NCBI GenBank assembly: GCA_009733575.1
Contig: ML769439.1
Coordinates: 164,970-228,969 of the forward strand
Length of the DNA stretch: 64,000 nt
Reading direction: 5' to 3'
Source of the DNA: Gymnopus androsaceus JB14
Lineage: Eukaryota > Basidiomycota > Agaricomycetes > Agaricales > Omphalotaceae
In this document: piece after piece, positions 23,215 to 32,978 of the stretch
How positions within the stretch are numbered: position 1 is the first letter of the stretch
Layout: each line of letters begins with the position of its first letter
The notes under the pieces: generated by a model
Database searches by the model: none
What the model was told of the DNA's origin: nothing
Seen by the model: only the letters and a program-made list of their open reading frames with translations
Position numbers and translations under genes: made by a program

Positions 23215-23530
23215 GTTAATCCTATGATGACCTAGGGAACCTAGGCTACCCTGGTCACCCTGGTAACCTTGGGTCTTCCAGGCTACCCCAGGCTACCTTA
23301 GGATACCTCAGGTTTCCTCAGGTTCCTCAGGTTAGCTCGGGTTTACTCAGGTTCACTCAGGTTTACTCAGATTGCCTCAAATTTCCAAGGTTTATCCCTA
23401 AATCCTAGGCAACCTAGGTGACCTCAAAGAAACTGAGGCAACCTAGGTGGCCTAGGAGACCTAGGTATCCTTAGGTTCCCTTAAGTCTCTTTAGGTCATT
23501 GTGGGTCAACCTAAAGTCAGCCCTGGGCCC
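23215..23530. repeat. Decameric minisatellite (CCTNAGGTNN-like)
   Basis: About 300 bp in which near-palindromic CCTAGGT/CCTCAGGT/CTCAGGTTA words recur at intervals of roughly 9-11 bp, for example CCTAGGCTACC, CCTCAGGTTTCC, GGTTTACTCAGG, ACCTAGGTGACC. Individual units are degenerate. No coding potential. Confidence 0.8.
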
Positions 23531-23769
23531 AGACCATTTTTCCTGATGTGTTTCATCTTATCCCACTCAGTTTCTCTCATTTTCCTAATTTATTATATCT
23601 CACTCAGTATATAAGGGTAGCTATTCTATCTTGGAATGACAAGTTAGACTTGATACCTAAAATGCAGTTCTATCTTAGGACCTGTGGTGATTTGTACATG
23701 CTCAGATGTGTCTGCATTGTCCTCTACAACCTTTGGAACAGGTGGCCTTCTTGTAACCTCGATAATACT

Positions 23770-24430
23770 GAGGCTGTTCATTCCAGCTGGTTCTTTAGCA
23801 GTATTAAAATAAACCCTGACAAGTTCTCGGAGGTGCATTTTAATATTTGGGACAACTTGTCAGCACTAAAGTCGTAATATCTATACAGAGATAACAAGAG
23901 CCTGTGGGAAAAAAAGTACACTTTTCTCATGCTGGTACAGGTCACCTGCACCCAACCCTAACCCTACCTTGCTTCCTAACCCTAATGATGACTAATATTA
24001 TAACAGTGGGGGCAAGCCCCCACACCCCCATTTTTATCCTCAACCCCTAAACCCTAACCACCCTAACCCTAACCTATGTGCACTGTTTGTTTGGCACTGT
24101 TTTGATCAGCTCTCTATGTTAGGGTGAGCACAAGTGCTCACCCTAACGAGACCTGACCAAAACAGTGCTAAAATTTCCTTTTTTGGCATAATTCACTTCT
24201 AAGGTCAAGGTTAAATTGCTACCACCATCAGAAAGAGGGCCGAAAATAACAGGGTGTAGCCATTTCCGTTTTTCTCATGGTCCCTCGTTCCCAAGATATG
24301 GCCCCATCTTATTGCACTATGGTTAGGGTTCCCCTGTCAGTACTGTAGGCTCTATATAGCTGTTGCAAATATTAAAATGCACCTACGACAAGTTGTTGGG
24401 CTTTATTTTAATAAGGCTAGAGTCTCAGGT
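23770..24430. repeat. Foldback element with telomere-like core
   Basis: An imperfect inverted repeat joins about 23770-23860 and 24350-24430; both arms share TATTAAAATAAA and GGTGCATTTTAATATTTG. Between them lie a second copy of the GTGGGGGCAAGCCCCCAC hairpin (24006-24023), CCCTAA repeats (24030-24080) and a perfect 14-bp-arm palindrome at 24118-24147. Confidence 0.7.
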
Positions 24431-25133
24431 GTTCATTCTACTTCCTGGCTATTAAGTTGAGTGTTCCTGGTTTTCATCTCAAAGAGAGGTCACATCAGTC
24501 TTAGGACTGCAGGTGGAGCCTAATGTGCACACCTTGACAAGCCCATTGTTGATTAGGAAGGTCTTGGACCCAAGTGTCTGCTTGGTCTAGTTTTAGGGGG
24601 GAAGCTTCTTGGAGTGTTACCTAGCTTTACCAACAGATTCTACCCCTTGCCTGCTCTTCACTGAGTGTGTTAAAAATGTCTACTTGAGTGACTTGCACGG
24701 TGGTTGTATAAGCTTCTTAGGTAACTCATGGAATTCCCTGAGAGTTGGAGTATCATTGTGCGGCGACGTAAAGGCTCCCGAGATATGCTAAGTTGTTTGT
24801 TGAGTTGGCATAATTGACCCATGCTTTGGTTTTTGCTTTCCCCTTGATTAGTTCAGCACATCATCATAAATTAGTTGGCTTTTCAAAACCTCCCTCCAGA
24901 TATAAACCTTGTTCATATTGCACTGTCTGTGCTACTGTCAAGTGCTTTTCTCTTTGAATCAATTAGTAGTTGAGGGAACCTTCAACAACCTCCTTCCTTG
25001 CATTAAATCAAACCTTTTGGATTGTATCTGATTGGAGTGATTGTTGTTTGGTCAGTTTTCATACCCAGCACAAATCTAACTCATCACCGGTTTATTCGAG
25101 GCCCTGTCTCCCTCTGGCACATCTCGCCTCCCT

Positions 25134-28100
25134 GTTCCGGGTAGTGTGTGGCTCGGGTCGGTTCGGGTACCCCAAAGGTCAACCCGACCCGGACCCGGCA
25201 CTGCACCCGTGCAATACGGGTATGGGTTCTCGCAAGTTGGGTAGCAGTGAACGCAAGGCTAAAGAAGCCCATTTTTATAACTACAATACATTTAACAAGT
25301 AGTTTACAAGATATCATCATCTACCAAAAGCTCATTGCCATCATCATCATTGTCCAAAGAAAGCAGAAACTGAACTAACTCCTCATTTGAGATCAAATCA
25401 TGGCGGGACCAGTCGCCAAAGCACATGAGCGCACAATGGTCTGAGCACGTAGTCGGTTACGAAGATGCAAGATAAGAATACGTCCATGAGAAAATGACCT
25501 TTCAACGCCAACAGATGTTGCTAAAAGAAAAAAAAAATCAGAACAAAATATGAAAGTTCATGGCGTAACGCACCAGGTATCAAATGCAGGGAAATTGCCA
25601 ACTTTGCCAGATTCGGGTACACCTTCCTATTCATGATCCACCAGTGAAGAGCATTCTCCGTTGACACACAGCTATCAGCAAGGTAACGGTCAAGTTCATC
25701 ACTACCGGTGCCACCCATACTGCCTTGTTGAATTAGCGTGTGCTTGGCCATTAGTGACATGAAGGAATTCGATGATGCTTGAGTGGCCTGCGACGTTGAT
25801 GTCTGGAGTAAATGATCAACAGTCAATAAAGAATTTTATGAGAAAAAAATCACGAACCGTTGCCGAGTCAACCGCAGTAGGCTCTGAAGGCTTGTAGCGC
25901 CTTTCCCAATGTTCCCGAGTTACTGTAACAGCTTCCGCAATCCATTCGTCACTCCAACCAGCCTTGCGAAAGTATTCAAGTTTGAACGATGGATGAAGGA
26001 CTATCATTCTTGTTAGTACATATTCAACTAAGAATAAAAATCTAGACGTACTCATTGCCATACGATAGATAGTAGAATTATCCGTCAATGCATAATACTT
26101 GTTCAAAGTTTTCTTGCCAATTGAGAGAGCGTGTCGGATAGGTTCAGAGAGAATGTTGTTATCAATGATGCCGGTTGCCAATGCTTCGTCAATAGCATCC
26201 ATGGCAGGGATGACGGAGGCTACGCTAGGCGTATTAGAAGAAAAAAAAAGAGTTGCATCCTTGAGAATCTAAAGCAATGTTAGCAACAACCAACAAAGAA
26301 AAGAGTCTTTGAAGCATACCTTTAAAGCGGAAACTAATCCGTTAATAACTGCCCATTCCTCATCGTCAAGAATATATTCCGACATCCCATTTGATGAACA
26401 ATCCAAAAAAGCCACGACAAGGTCCTTCATTTCGATAAAAGCCGTAAGCATGTTGTATGTTGAGTTCCATCGAGTGGCGACATCACGAGGCAGTACGCGG
26501 TCCTTAAATTCAGTGTTCGCGACTTGCTCTGCCATCTAGGCAAGAGCAAGGTGGGTGAGTTAATGATTTTGAACGATATCTTGCGAGCCTGTGGTGGTGG
26601 TAAAGAGTAAGTGAGAAAGCCGCTTATAGCCGCATGAATTGCTTACCTTGTATAGTGCAGTTTTCACAGGCTCAACGTCCGCGTGCCACTGCTCTCTCTC
26701 TTCTTCTGTCATCTCATCCAGAACCTCGACAAAACCTTCGACATCATCTTTCTCCTTGTCTCCATTCTCCTCAATATCTTTCAGCTCGGCATACAATTCT
26801 TCAAGACCGATATTTTCAGGAACAGTGGGCTCGGACTCGGTCGCCTTGGCCTTGGAAGGCTCAAAAGGTCGAAGCACACCCTTGGCCGTCAGATTCACCG
26901 TATGGCCGTAGCAGCGAACATGTGCTTTCAGGCCTTGGAAGTCAGGGAGGAGCTTGACGAGCTCTTCGAGCATGGCCGTGTTCGCAGAAGCGTTGTCGCA
27001 AGTGATAGAAAGTATCTGTTGTACGTGAGCTTAAACGACAATCTAGAAGTAATTTTTACTAACCTTTCCGTCGATTCCATACTCCTTGAATGTCTTGTCA
27101 AGTGCTTCTGCCATGTTTTCTGCAGAATGGGAGCACGGAAGCTCAACGAAGTCAAGTAATGTTGTAGTAAGTTCTTCTGTCCCGTCTTTCATCCTTCGAA
27201 GCCAAGTTGTTTCAATGCTCATGAATGCGTGATGATTAGGAGATGTCCAGCAGTCCACAGCAACTGGAATTTCGCCGTCGAAAGCCTCAAAAAATTTGTA
27301 AGTTTTTCTTGCCATTTTCGAGTTGATTTAGTACTAACTAACCTGTAACTCTTCCGCAAGTTTTTCCTTCGTCTTCAAAAACAGCTTCTTCACATCTCGA
27401 GCAACGGTTTCTTTACTCGGCACATAATGATTGGGCCGACCCTCTTTCTGAAGCCAGCGGTAGCATCGGTCTCGAACCATACGGAATGGGCGCGCAGATT
27501 CAGCGACCCATCGTGCAGTCACTACACTATAATAACGCAAGTGAAGAAAAAAATCAGCGAGGAAGGAGAGTGGGAGCTTACCGTGTGGTTTCTTTTTCTG
27601 GGGGTCATGTGGAGAATGAGTCGGCCCATCCTTTACATGTTTTGAGAGCAGCTGTGAGTTTCGATTGACTCTTCTTTCCAATCTTCTTAATAGCATCTCG
27701 TGCTTTATCTAGGGTAGAATCCTTCGCAGCGGCCACGGCTTCTTCCCCCCAGCACTTTTTGGCGTGGTTACTCATATTTCCTATTTCACGGTCAGTATTT
27801 ATTCATTTCGCCAACGTCAAACCATGTTACTGACCTGTTGACCCTTTATCTTGGGTTTTCAGACCTTGCTTCTTTTTCTCGCCGCAATTCGTGCAGGAAT
27901 ACACAAGATACTCGGCGGTTCCATCATTGGCAAATTCAATTTCGGGGTCGGCTCCAAAGAATGCGTATATGGGTGCTTTTCGTTTCTTTAAATCTTTCCC
28001 TGGTAAAAAGTGAGTATTTTTTTCATTGCAGGTCGGTCAACACTGACTGATTTTCTTAATCGCCTCTTCTCTTTTAGCCTTCTCCGCCTCGGTTGTATCA

Positions 28101-28609
28101 ACAATTGCATCGTCACTGCCATCGCCATCTTGATCTGTGTTGTCATTATCTGGCTCCTCGTCGCTGTCTAAAGTTTGATTAGGGATTGTCAATAGTAGCC
28201 TAACCTTGTTCAATGTACTTCACTAACCGCTGATCACAATATTGTTTCGCTTCTTTTTTGAGGGTTTCAAGGGTTTTGTACTTTTGTTAGCCTGGTTGGT
28301 GCTTGTGCCGCTGTTTTTTCGTTTTAAGAGATTCATGGTGAGTGCGAACGAACTTGCAAAACGCCAAACGTTTGATAAAGCCAAACAAAACTTTAAACTT
28401 AATTAAATATTCCGTTTACACTACGTAGTTGCAAAAGTTGCCGTAAATGAAGGATGAGTAGGTGAAGGCGCTTGCCCAGCGCTTGAAAGTTGTTGGGTAT
28501 GCCGGGTGGGTGCCGGGTGCCCAACCCTGAAACCGACCCGACTCGGGAATGGCACCCGACCCGGAACCCGGCCAAACCCGGCATACCCGTGCCACACGCT
28601 AGTTCCGGG
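25134..28609. mobile_element. Full-length hAT DNA transposon with 8-bp TSD
   Basis: The element proper is 25142-28601 (3460 bp). The left end TAGTGTGTGGCTCGGGT and the inverse of the right end TAGCGTGTGGCACGGGT are matching TIRs. GTTCCGGG is duplicated exactly at 25134-25141 and 28602-28609. Subterminal regions are rich in CCCGACCC/CGGGT words, likely transposase-binding repeats. It carries one transposase gene on the - strand. The element sits between blocks of telomere-like repeats. Confidence 0.95.
25314..28336 (-). pseudogene. hAT family transposase, probably inactivated
   Basis: About ten exons starting at ATG 28336 (MNLLKRKNSGTSTNQANKST). Exon 3 encodes a BED-type zinc finger (YSCTNCGEKKKQG...MSNHAKKC). 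Catalytic-core landmarks are VAVDCWTSPNHHAFMSI (first Asp), ITCDNASANTAML (second Asp), ATRWNSTYNML, VLHPSFKLEYFRKAGW, and the dimerisation region ALHWWIMNRKVYPNLAKLA followed by SVGVERSFSHGR. The frame ends with an acidic tail and TAA at 25314. A TGA interrupts SFST-stop-PPEKET (near 27610), and a one-base shift occurs near 25430 between RLRAQTI and ALMCFGDW. The element is therefore structurally complete but its transposase looks dead. Confidence 0.88.
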
Positions 28610-28722
28610 CCTCAATGACATTTTCGACGATCCATCTGGAAGCAGGTGATTTTGTCTTGCTGATTTTATTTCCAGTTTGTTACGCAGTGGCCTGTTCTAG
28701 TGCAGCTGTAGCTGTAAGTTCA

Positions 28723-30023
28723 ATGCATAGTATTGGGACAACTGTCCTACTGGATAATATGCATAGTAATGGAATATCTGTCCATCTCTATATTTCTCAA
28801 TATTGCTTTAAATTGTAGAGGCCCAATGAGGCATCATGGGAAAAAATGGACAAAATTTTTGAGCCTTGTACATGATGCAACCCTGACCACCACTACATAA
28901 CCCTAACAATCCTAACATTAATAGCGGGGCAAGTAGGGTTTTGAGATACAATTCAATTCAATTTATTTGGCCCAAATCCAATAAATCATGAATTGCATCA
29001 GTACAAGATTTCTTGAAAATTGGTTAAACTGTGTATCTGTACTGATTGTACTGATACAACCAGTGCAGTACAATACAATTTATGTAGTTTAAATCAATTC
29101 AGATTCAAATTGGTTTATATCAGTATAAACTGATATAAACCGATCATTTATACACTATTTCAATGCTAGATAAGTAATGTCTTATAGTAATCATGTTATA
29201 GGAAGTACTAATAATGCCTACATACTATTAAAAATGTATCTTGATCAAGATTCAAGTAAGAAAAGTACTCTTTCAGCTTCTTATATAGATATAATGAAGG
29301 GTTTGTAGTACAGGTTCCACTGTGTGTAAATATGTACTGATTTAAACTGATTCTAAGCAGTTTAAGAAATTTTTGGATTGTGAATAAACTGTAAACCTGT
29401 ACTGATTTAAATTGTGAACCAGTACAAGCTCTAGTGATACATTTTGCAGTACAATGCAATGCAATTTATGATTTATTTGCAGTTTAATGAATTGTATCTC
29501 CAAACCCTAGGGGCAAGCCCCGCACCCCTGACTTTGTCCTCACCCCTAAACCCTAACCTCCCTAACCCCTAACCTGTATGGACCAGGTTAGGGTTAGCTA
29601 GCACTAACCCTAACCCTAACAATTCTATTACATCATGTATGGACCAGGTCAGGGTTAGCTAGTGCTAACCCTAACCCTAACTATTCTGTTATATAATGTG
29701 TGGACCAGGTCAGGGTTAGCTAACCCTAACCCTAACCATAACATTTCTATTTGGTCCAGGTCAGGGTTACTTAATGTTAACCCTATAAGGTTAGGATTAT
29801 TAAGGTTATAGATAGTTAGGTTAAAACTAGGGTTAGGCAGTGGTGGTCAGGGTTGCATCATGCACAAGGCTCGAAAATTTTGTCTGTTTTTTCCCACGAG
29901 TGCCTCATTGGCCTGCTACGGCTATGGCTATTATTATGGCTATAGGCATATATAGCAGGGTGGACAAGATGTCCCATTACTATGCATATTATCCAGTAGG
30001 ACAGTTGTCCCAATACTATGCAT
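28723..30023. mobile_element. 1.3-kb foldback/MITE-like element with long inverted repeats
   Basis: The outer arms start ATGCATAGTATTGGGACAAC at 28723 and end with the inverse at 30023. A second pair of arms (about 28826-28910 and 29835-29905) shares TGGGAAAAAA and TTGCATCATG-type sequence around CAACCCTGACCACCACT. An inner pair joins GAGATACAATTC (28942) with its inverse at 29490-29500. Between the arms are AT-rich AGTACAAT/TTTAAAC words and a telomere-like satellite. No coding capacity. A clear target duplication was not found. Confidence 0.75.
29510..29850. repeat. Telomere-like satellite block 3
   Basis: A shortened GGGGCAAGCCCC hairpin (29510-29521) and CCCTAA repeats lead into tandem 61-bp units beginning at 29575, 29636 and 29697, plus a degenerate fourth. 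Each unit reads TGTATGGACCAGG, then GGGTTAGCTAG, then CTAACCCTAACCCTAAC. The units match those at 22738-22860. Confidence 0.85.
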
Positions 30024-30311
30024 AAGACTCACAACCACTGGTGACATTGTACATAAAACCCCGAACACTTTACTTGCGCATTGACAGAGTCTTGGTCTCG
30101 CCGAGACTCATTACATTAGCATGTTGACTGGTATATGCTGAAGCCACTAACTGTACAGCTGGTGGTATATATGGCGACGCTATCTACAAAAATATACATC
30201 TTGTTTTCCCCACCATTTTACCTGCATACTGAGTGAACTGCAAGAGTTCTACCCTGCCACACTCAAAGCAAGTCCCGTGCACACACGAGACTAAGCTTTA
30301 CACCTACTATA

Positions 30312-31237
30312 CTGTATCATTTTGAATTTCAGTTCAGTAATGCGTAACGTGGGTGGGGTGCTGAACTGGTGTAATTTCCATCTTCGTAATGTGTAACATT
30401 AGCCTCCGAACTCAACTTTTCGGCGCTTATAAGCCAAATTTGCAGCCGGCTATGCTGGTCACTATAAATATGAGCTCAACTGAACTAAATTTGCAAACGT
30501 AACACCACCTGATGGTGGCTGAACTATGAACTGAATACACACTGCCAATAATCATGCTTCAGCTTGGCTGAAGCATAATGGGAAATAAATTATTTCAATC
30601 CCTATACGAAGTGTACTTTTTCAGAAAAATGTAGAAGTCGTATATTTCAATACAGCAATGAATAAATTGAATTCCGACATTCTTAATTGAGAACTTTATA
30701 TAGATATGCAAAAGAGAAGCTTTCAATTGGACTCTGGAAACAATAGATTCAATGTAGACTTGAAAGCCCTGCTTTCACAATAAGAGTGAAAGTAATTGTT
30801 TCAAAGAACAATTCAATTTTCCACTGAAATATTGCCTTTCACTGCGCGGATTGGCAGCGGCCTGGATTGTCCCAAGCATTGAAGTATTGTCTTTTGGAAA
30901 CCAGCTGAAAGGTTCTTCAAAATAGTTGTTTTCACTCTTATTGTGAAGTAAAAGTATTCAGTCCGCATTGAAACTATTGTTTTAGAGCTCAATTGAAAAG
31001 CGCTCTTTCGGAAGTCTGTTTAAAATTCAAAATTCAGAGGGTCTAAATGTAATTCCTTTGTAAGTTCATTGAAATATTTATTTTATATACTTGTATGAAA
31101 AAGTACATTTATCTTATGCATTGAAATAATTCATTTCTCACAGTACTTCAGCCTGGCTGAAGTATAATCATTGGCAGTGTGATAGGTCCAAGGCTTAACA
31201 CATAACATCCAGTGAACTTAAATTCAAAACTATACAG
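30312..31237. mobile_element. Second full MITE of the 4811-5080 family, itself interrupted
   Basis: The ends CTGTATCATTTTGAATTTCA and (inverse) CTGTATAGTTTTGAATTTAA are flanked by TA at 30310-30311 and 31238-31239. The left third aligns with 4811-5030 (GTTCAGTAATGCGTAACG, TTTTCGGCGCTTATA) with many substitutions. A 644-bp element is inserted at 30538. Confidence 0.75.
30538..31181. mobile_element. 644-bp MITE nested in the preceding element
   Basis: The TIRs begin CACACTGCCAAT and extend about 60 bp with mismatches. Each arm contains a hairpin: ATGCTTCAGC-TTG-GCTGAAGCAT at 30554-30576 and TACTTCAGC-CTG-GCTGAAGTA at 31144-31164. A TA lies directly outside the left end and one base outside the right end, suggesting Tc1/mariner-type targeting. 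Internal inverted words (ACTCTTATTGTGAA) add further foldback potential. Confidence 0.7.
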
Positions 31238-31239
31238 TA

Positions 31240-32978
31240 CTTGAGGAAGCTATTAGAGTTACGTTCCTAAATAGGAAGTAGCAGTAGTAAGTCCACACAG
31301 GACTTAGTAGTAACAATCACACAGATCGATGGGGGACAACAGTGTTATTACAGGGTATGGTACCTAAGCTTATATACAGTCCTAAGTACAAATGATATAT
31401 CGGGCAAGTGGCTACTGCATGAATATGTGTGGCTACTATGCATATGGTGAGGTGTGTACTATGAGAGAGCAAGTGGATACGGCGAGAGACTGAGTGGAGT
31501 CTGCGAGATGATAACAGTGGAGTGCATGGGATGGTGATACAAACAATTGGATACTACGAGAAAGTGTTCCATGTATAGTTCAATAAGATATATTCACCTT
31601 TGGTATTCCAACAGAAGCATGCTGAGATCATGGCCCCATGCATGCAGCCAGAACTGCACTGGAACCTCATACAATACACCATGCCGCCAGTATGGGGGTA
31701 GTGCACTCCTACCTCAAGGGGTATCCACAGTCACTGGATGCATCAAGCACTCCTCCATATTGGGAATTGCAGCTGACCGTGTATGAAAATCCTCAGTACT
31801 GACCCAGAGGCTTAGCAGCCTTCTCCCAACAACCTAAGCAATAGGAAATTTTAAGTATCAGTAGCTACTTACAATTTACAATCTTGCTACTTTGTACCAC
31901 AACTAGTCCCAAGACACCAGATTTCTGAAATTTGTTGAACGGGAACTTGTTGAAAAGCCATTTCAGTGGCTTATGTACAGAGCAATAAATTGATGCAGTG
32001 GGAATGAGGCTGATTAAATCTCTAAATGGCAGTGGCATAATGCTAATGAAGATGCTGTGGGAAGCTACATGCTGTTACTCACCACAATGCTTGAGGAGAC
32101 TGGAATCGAGAGCTAGAATGACTCTCTCGCTGCCGCCGTGCTCCAGAGCGAAGTGCGGATATCTCATGCTCCATTCCTAAGTTTCAAGGACTTTGGTAGA
32201 GATTGCCTCTTCATACCAATTTCACCAACTAGGCTTTGAAATCTGACTCCTTTACCTTTGCCTCTACGTATAACCCCTTCTATGAAAAGGGAACATTTGG
32301 AATTGATTTGGATTTGTTTGAAACAAGTATTAAGATCATGAAGGGGAGCATAAAGGGATTGTTTAGGGAGGGCTAAAGCTATTGTGGCCCCCTCCAAGGT
32401 ATTGAAGGATGTAATAATGTGGAGAGGTGGTGAGGGTAAGTGAACCTCTTTCCACTTACGCTTGTTGCTTGTCAATAACTGTTCTCAGAATACGAAATCC
32501 ACATGGGCGGATTCAATGACAACACAGAGCTATACGAAGCTATGGAGGTATATTGTAAGGTATCTGCATATGAATTCTACACCGTAATCACTACCGATAT
32601 TGGTCTATTTATTTCTCCTGAGGATGTTGAACTTTTAAATACTTCCATACAGCTTTCACCAAGTCATTGAATCCCGAATTTGCATGAATACAGTCAAACT
32701 TCAGTAAACCCTTGTGTAAAATGTCAATTCAAGTATAATACTCGTCAATGCAATAGATACTGTAGCTGTTCGTTAAGTGGCATTACATGTTTATGGTCAT
32801 GAAAATGGAATACCATGCAAAAAATCTGAATATATGGTACATGTTCGAAGGAGTGTGGCGATGATGAGAATTTACATCATGATAATGCAAAATTGAATGA
32901 AGTGACCATGCTTTCCCCTTGCAATTAGAGATTCCAATGTCAGCGCGCTTCAATAGCAGCAGAAAACACAGCTTCATT
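31240..32978. other. Intergenic, no supported gene
   Basis: Short frames only. A - strand frame at 32164-32475 and a + strand stretch from about 32490 to 32670 are open for 60-100 codons but lack domains and plausible exon partners. No RNA gene or repeat with clear borders was seen. Confidence 0.5.

Noticed and set aside
23215..23530. Possible CRISPR-like or regulatory-site array
   Set aside because: Units are about 10 bp, degenerate and without spacers; the host is eukaryotic. It is treated as a minisatellite.
25084..25378. Small coding frames at the left end of the hAT element
   Set aside because: They overlap TIR/subterminal repeats and the transposase 3' end; coding is not credible.
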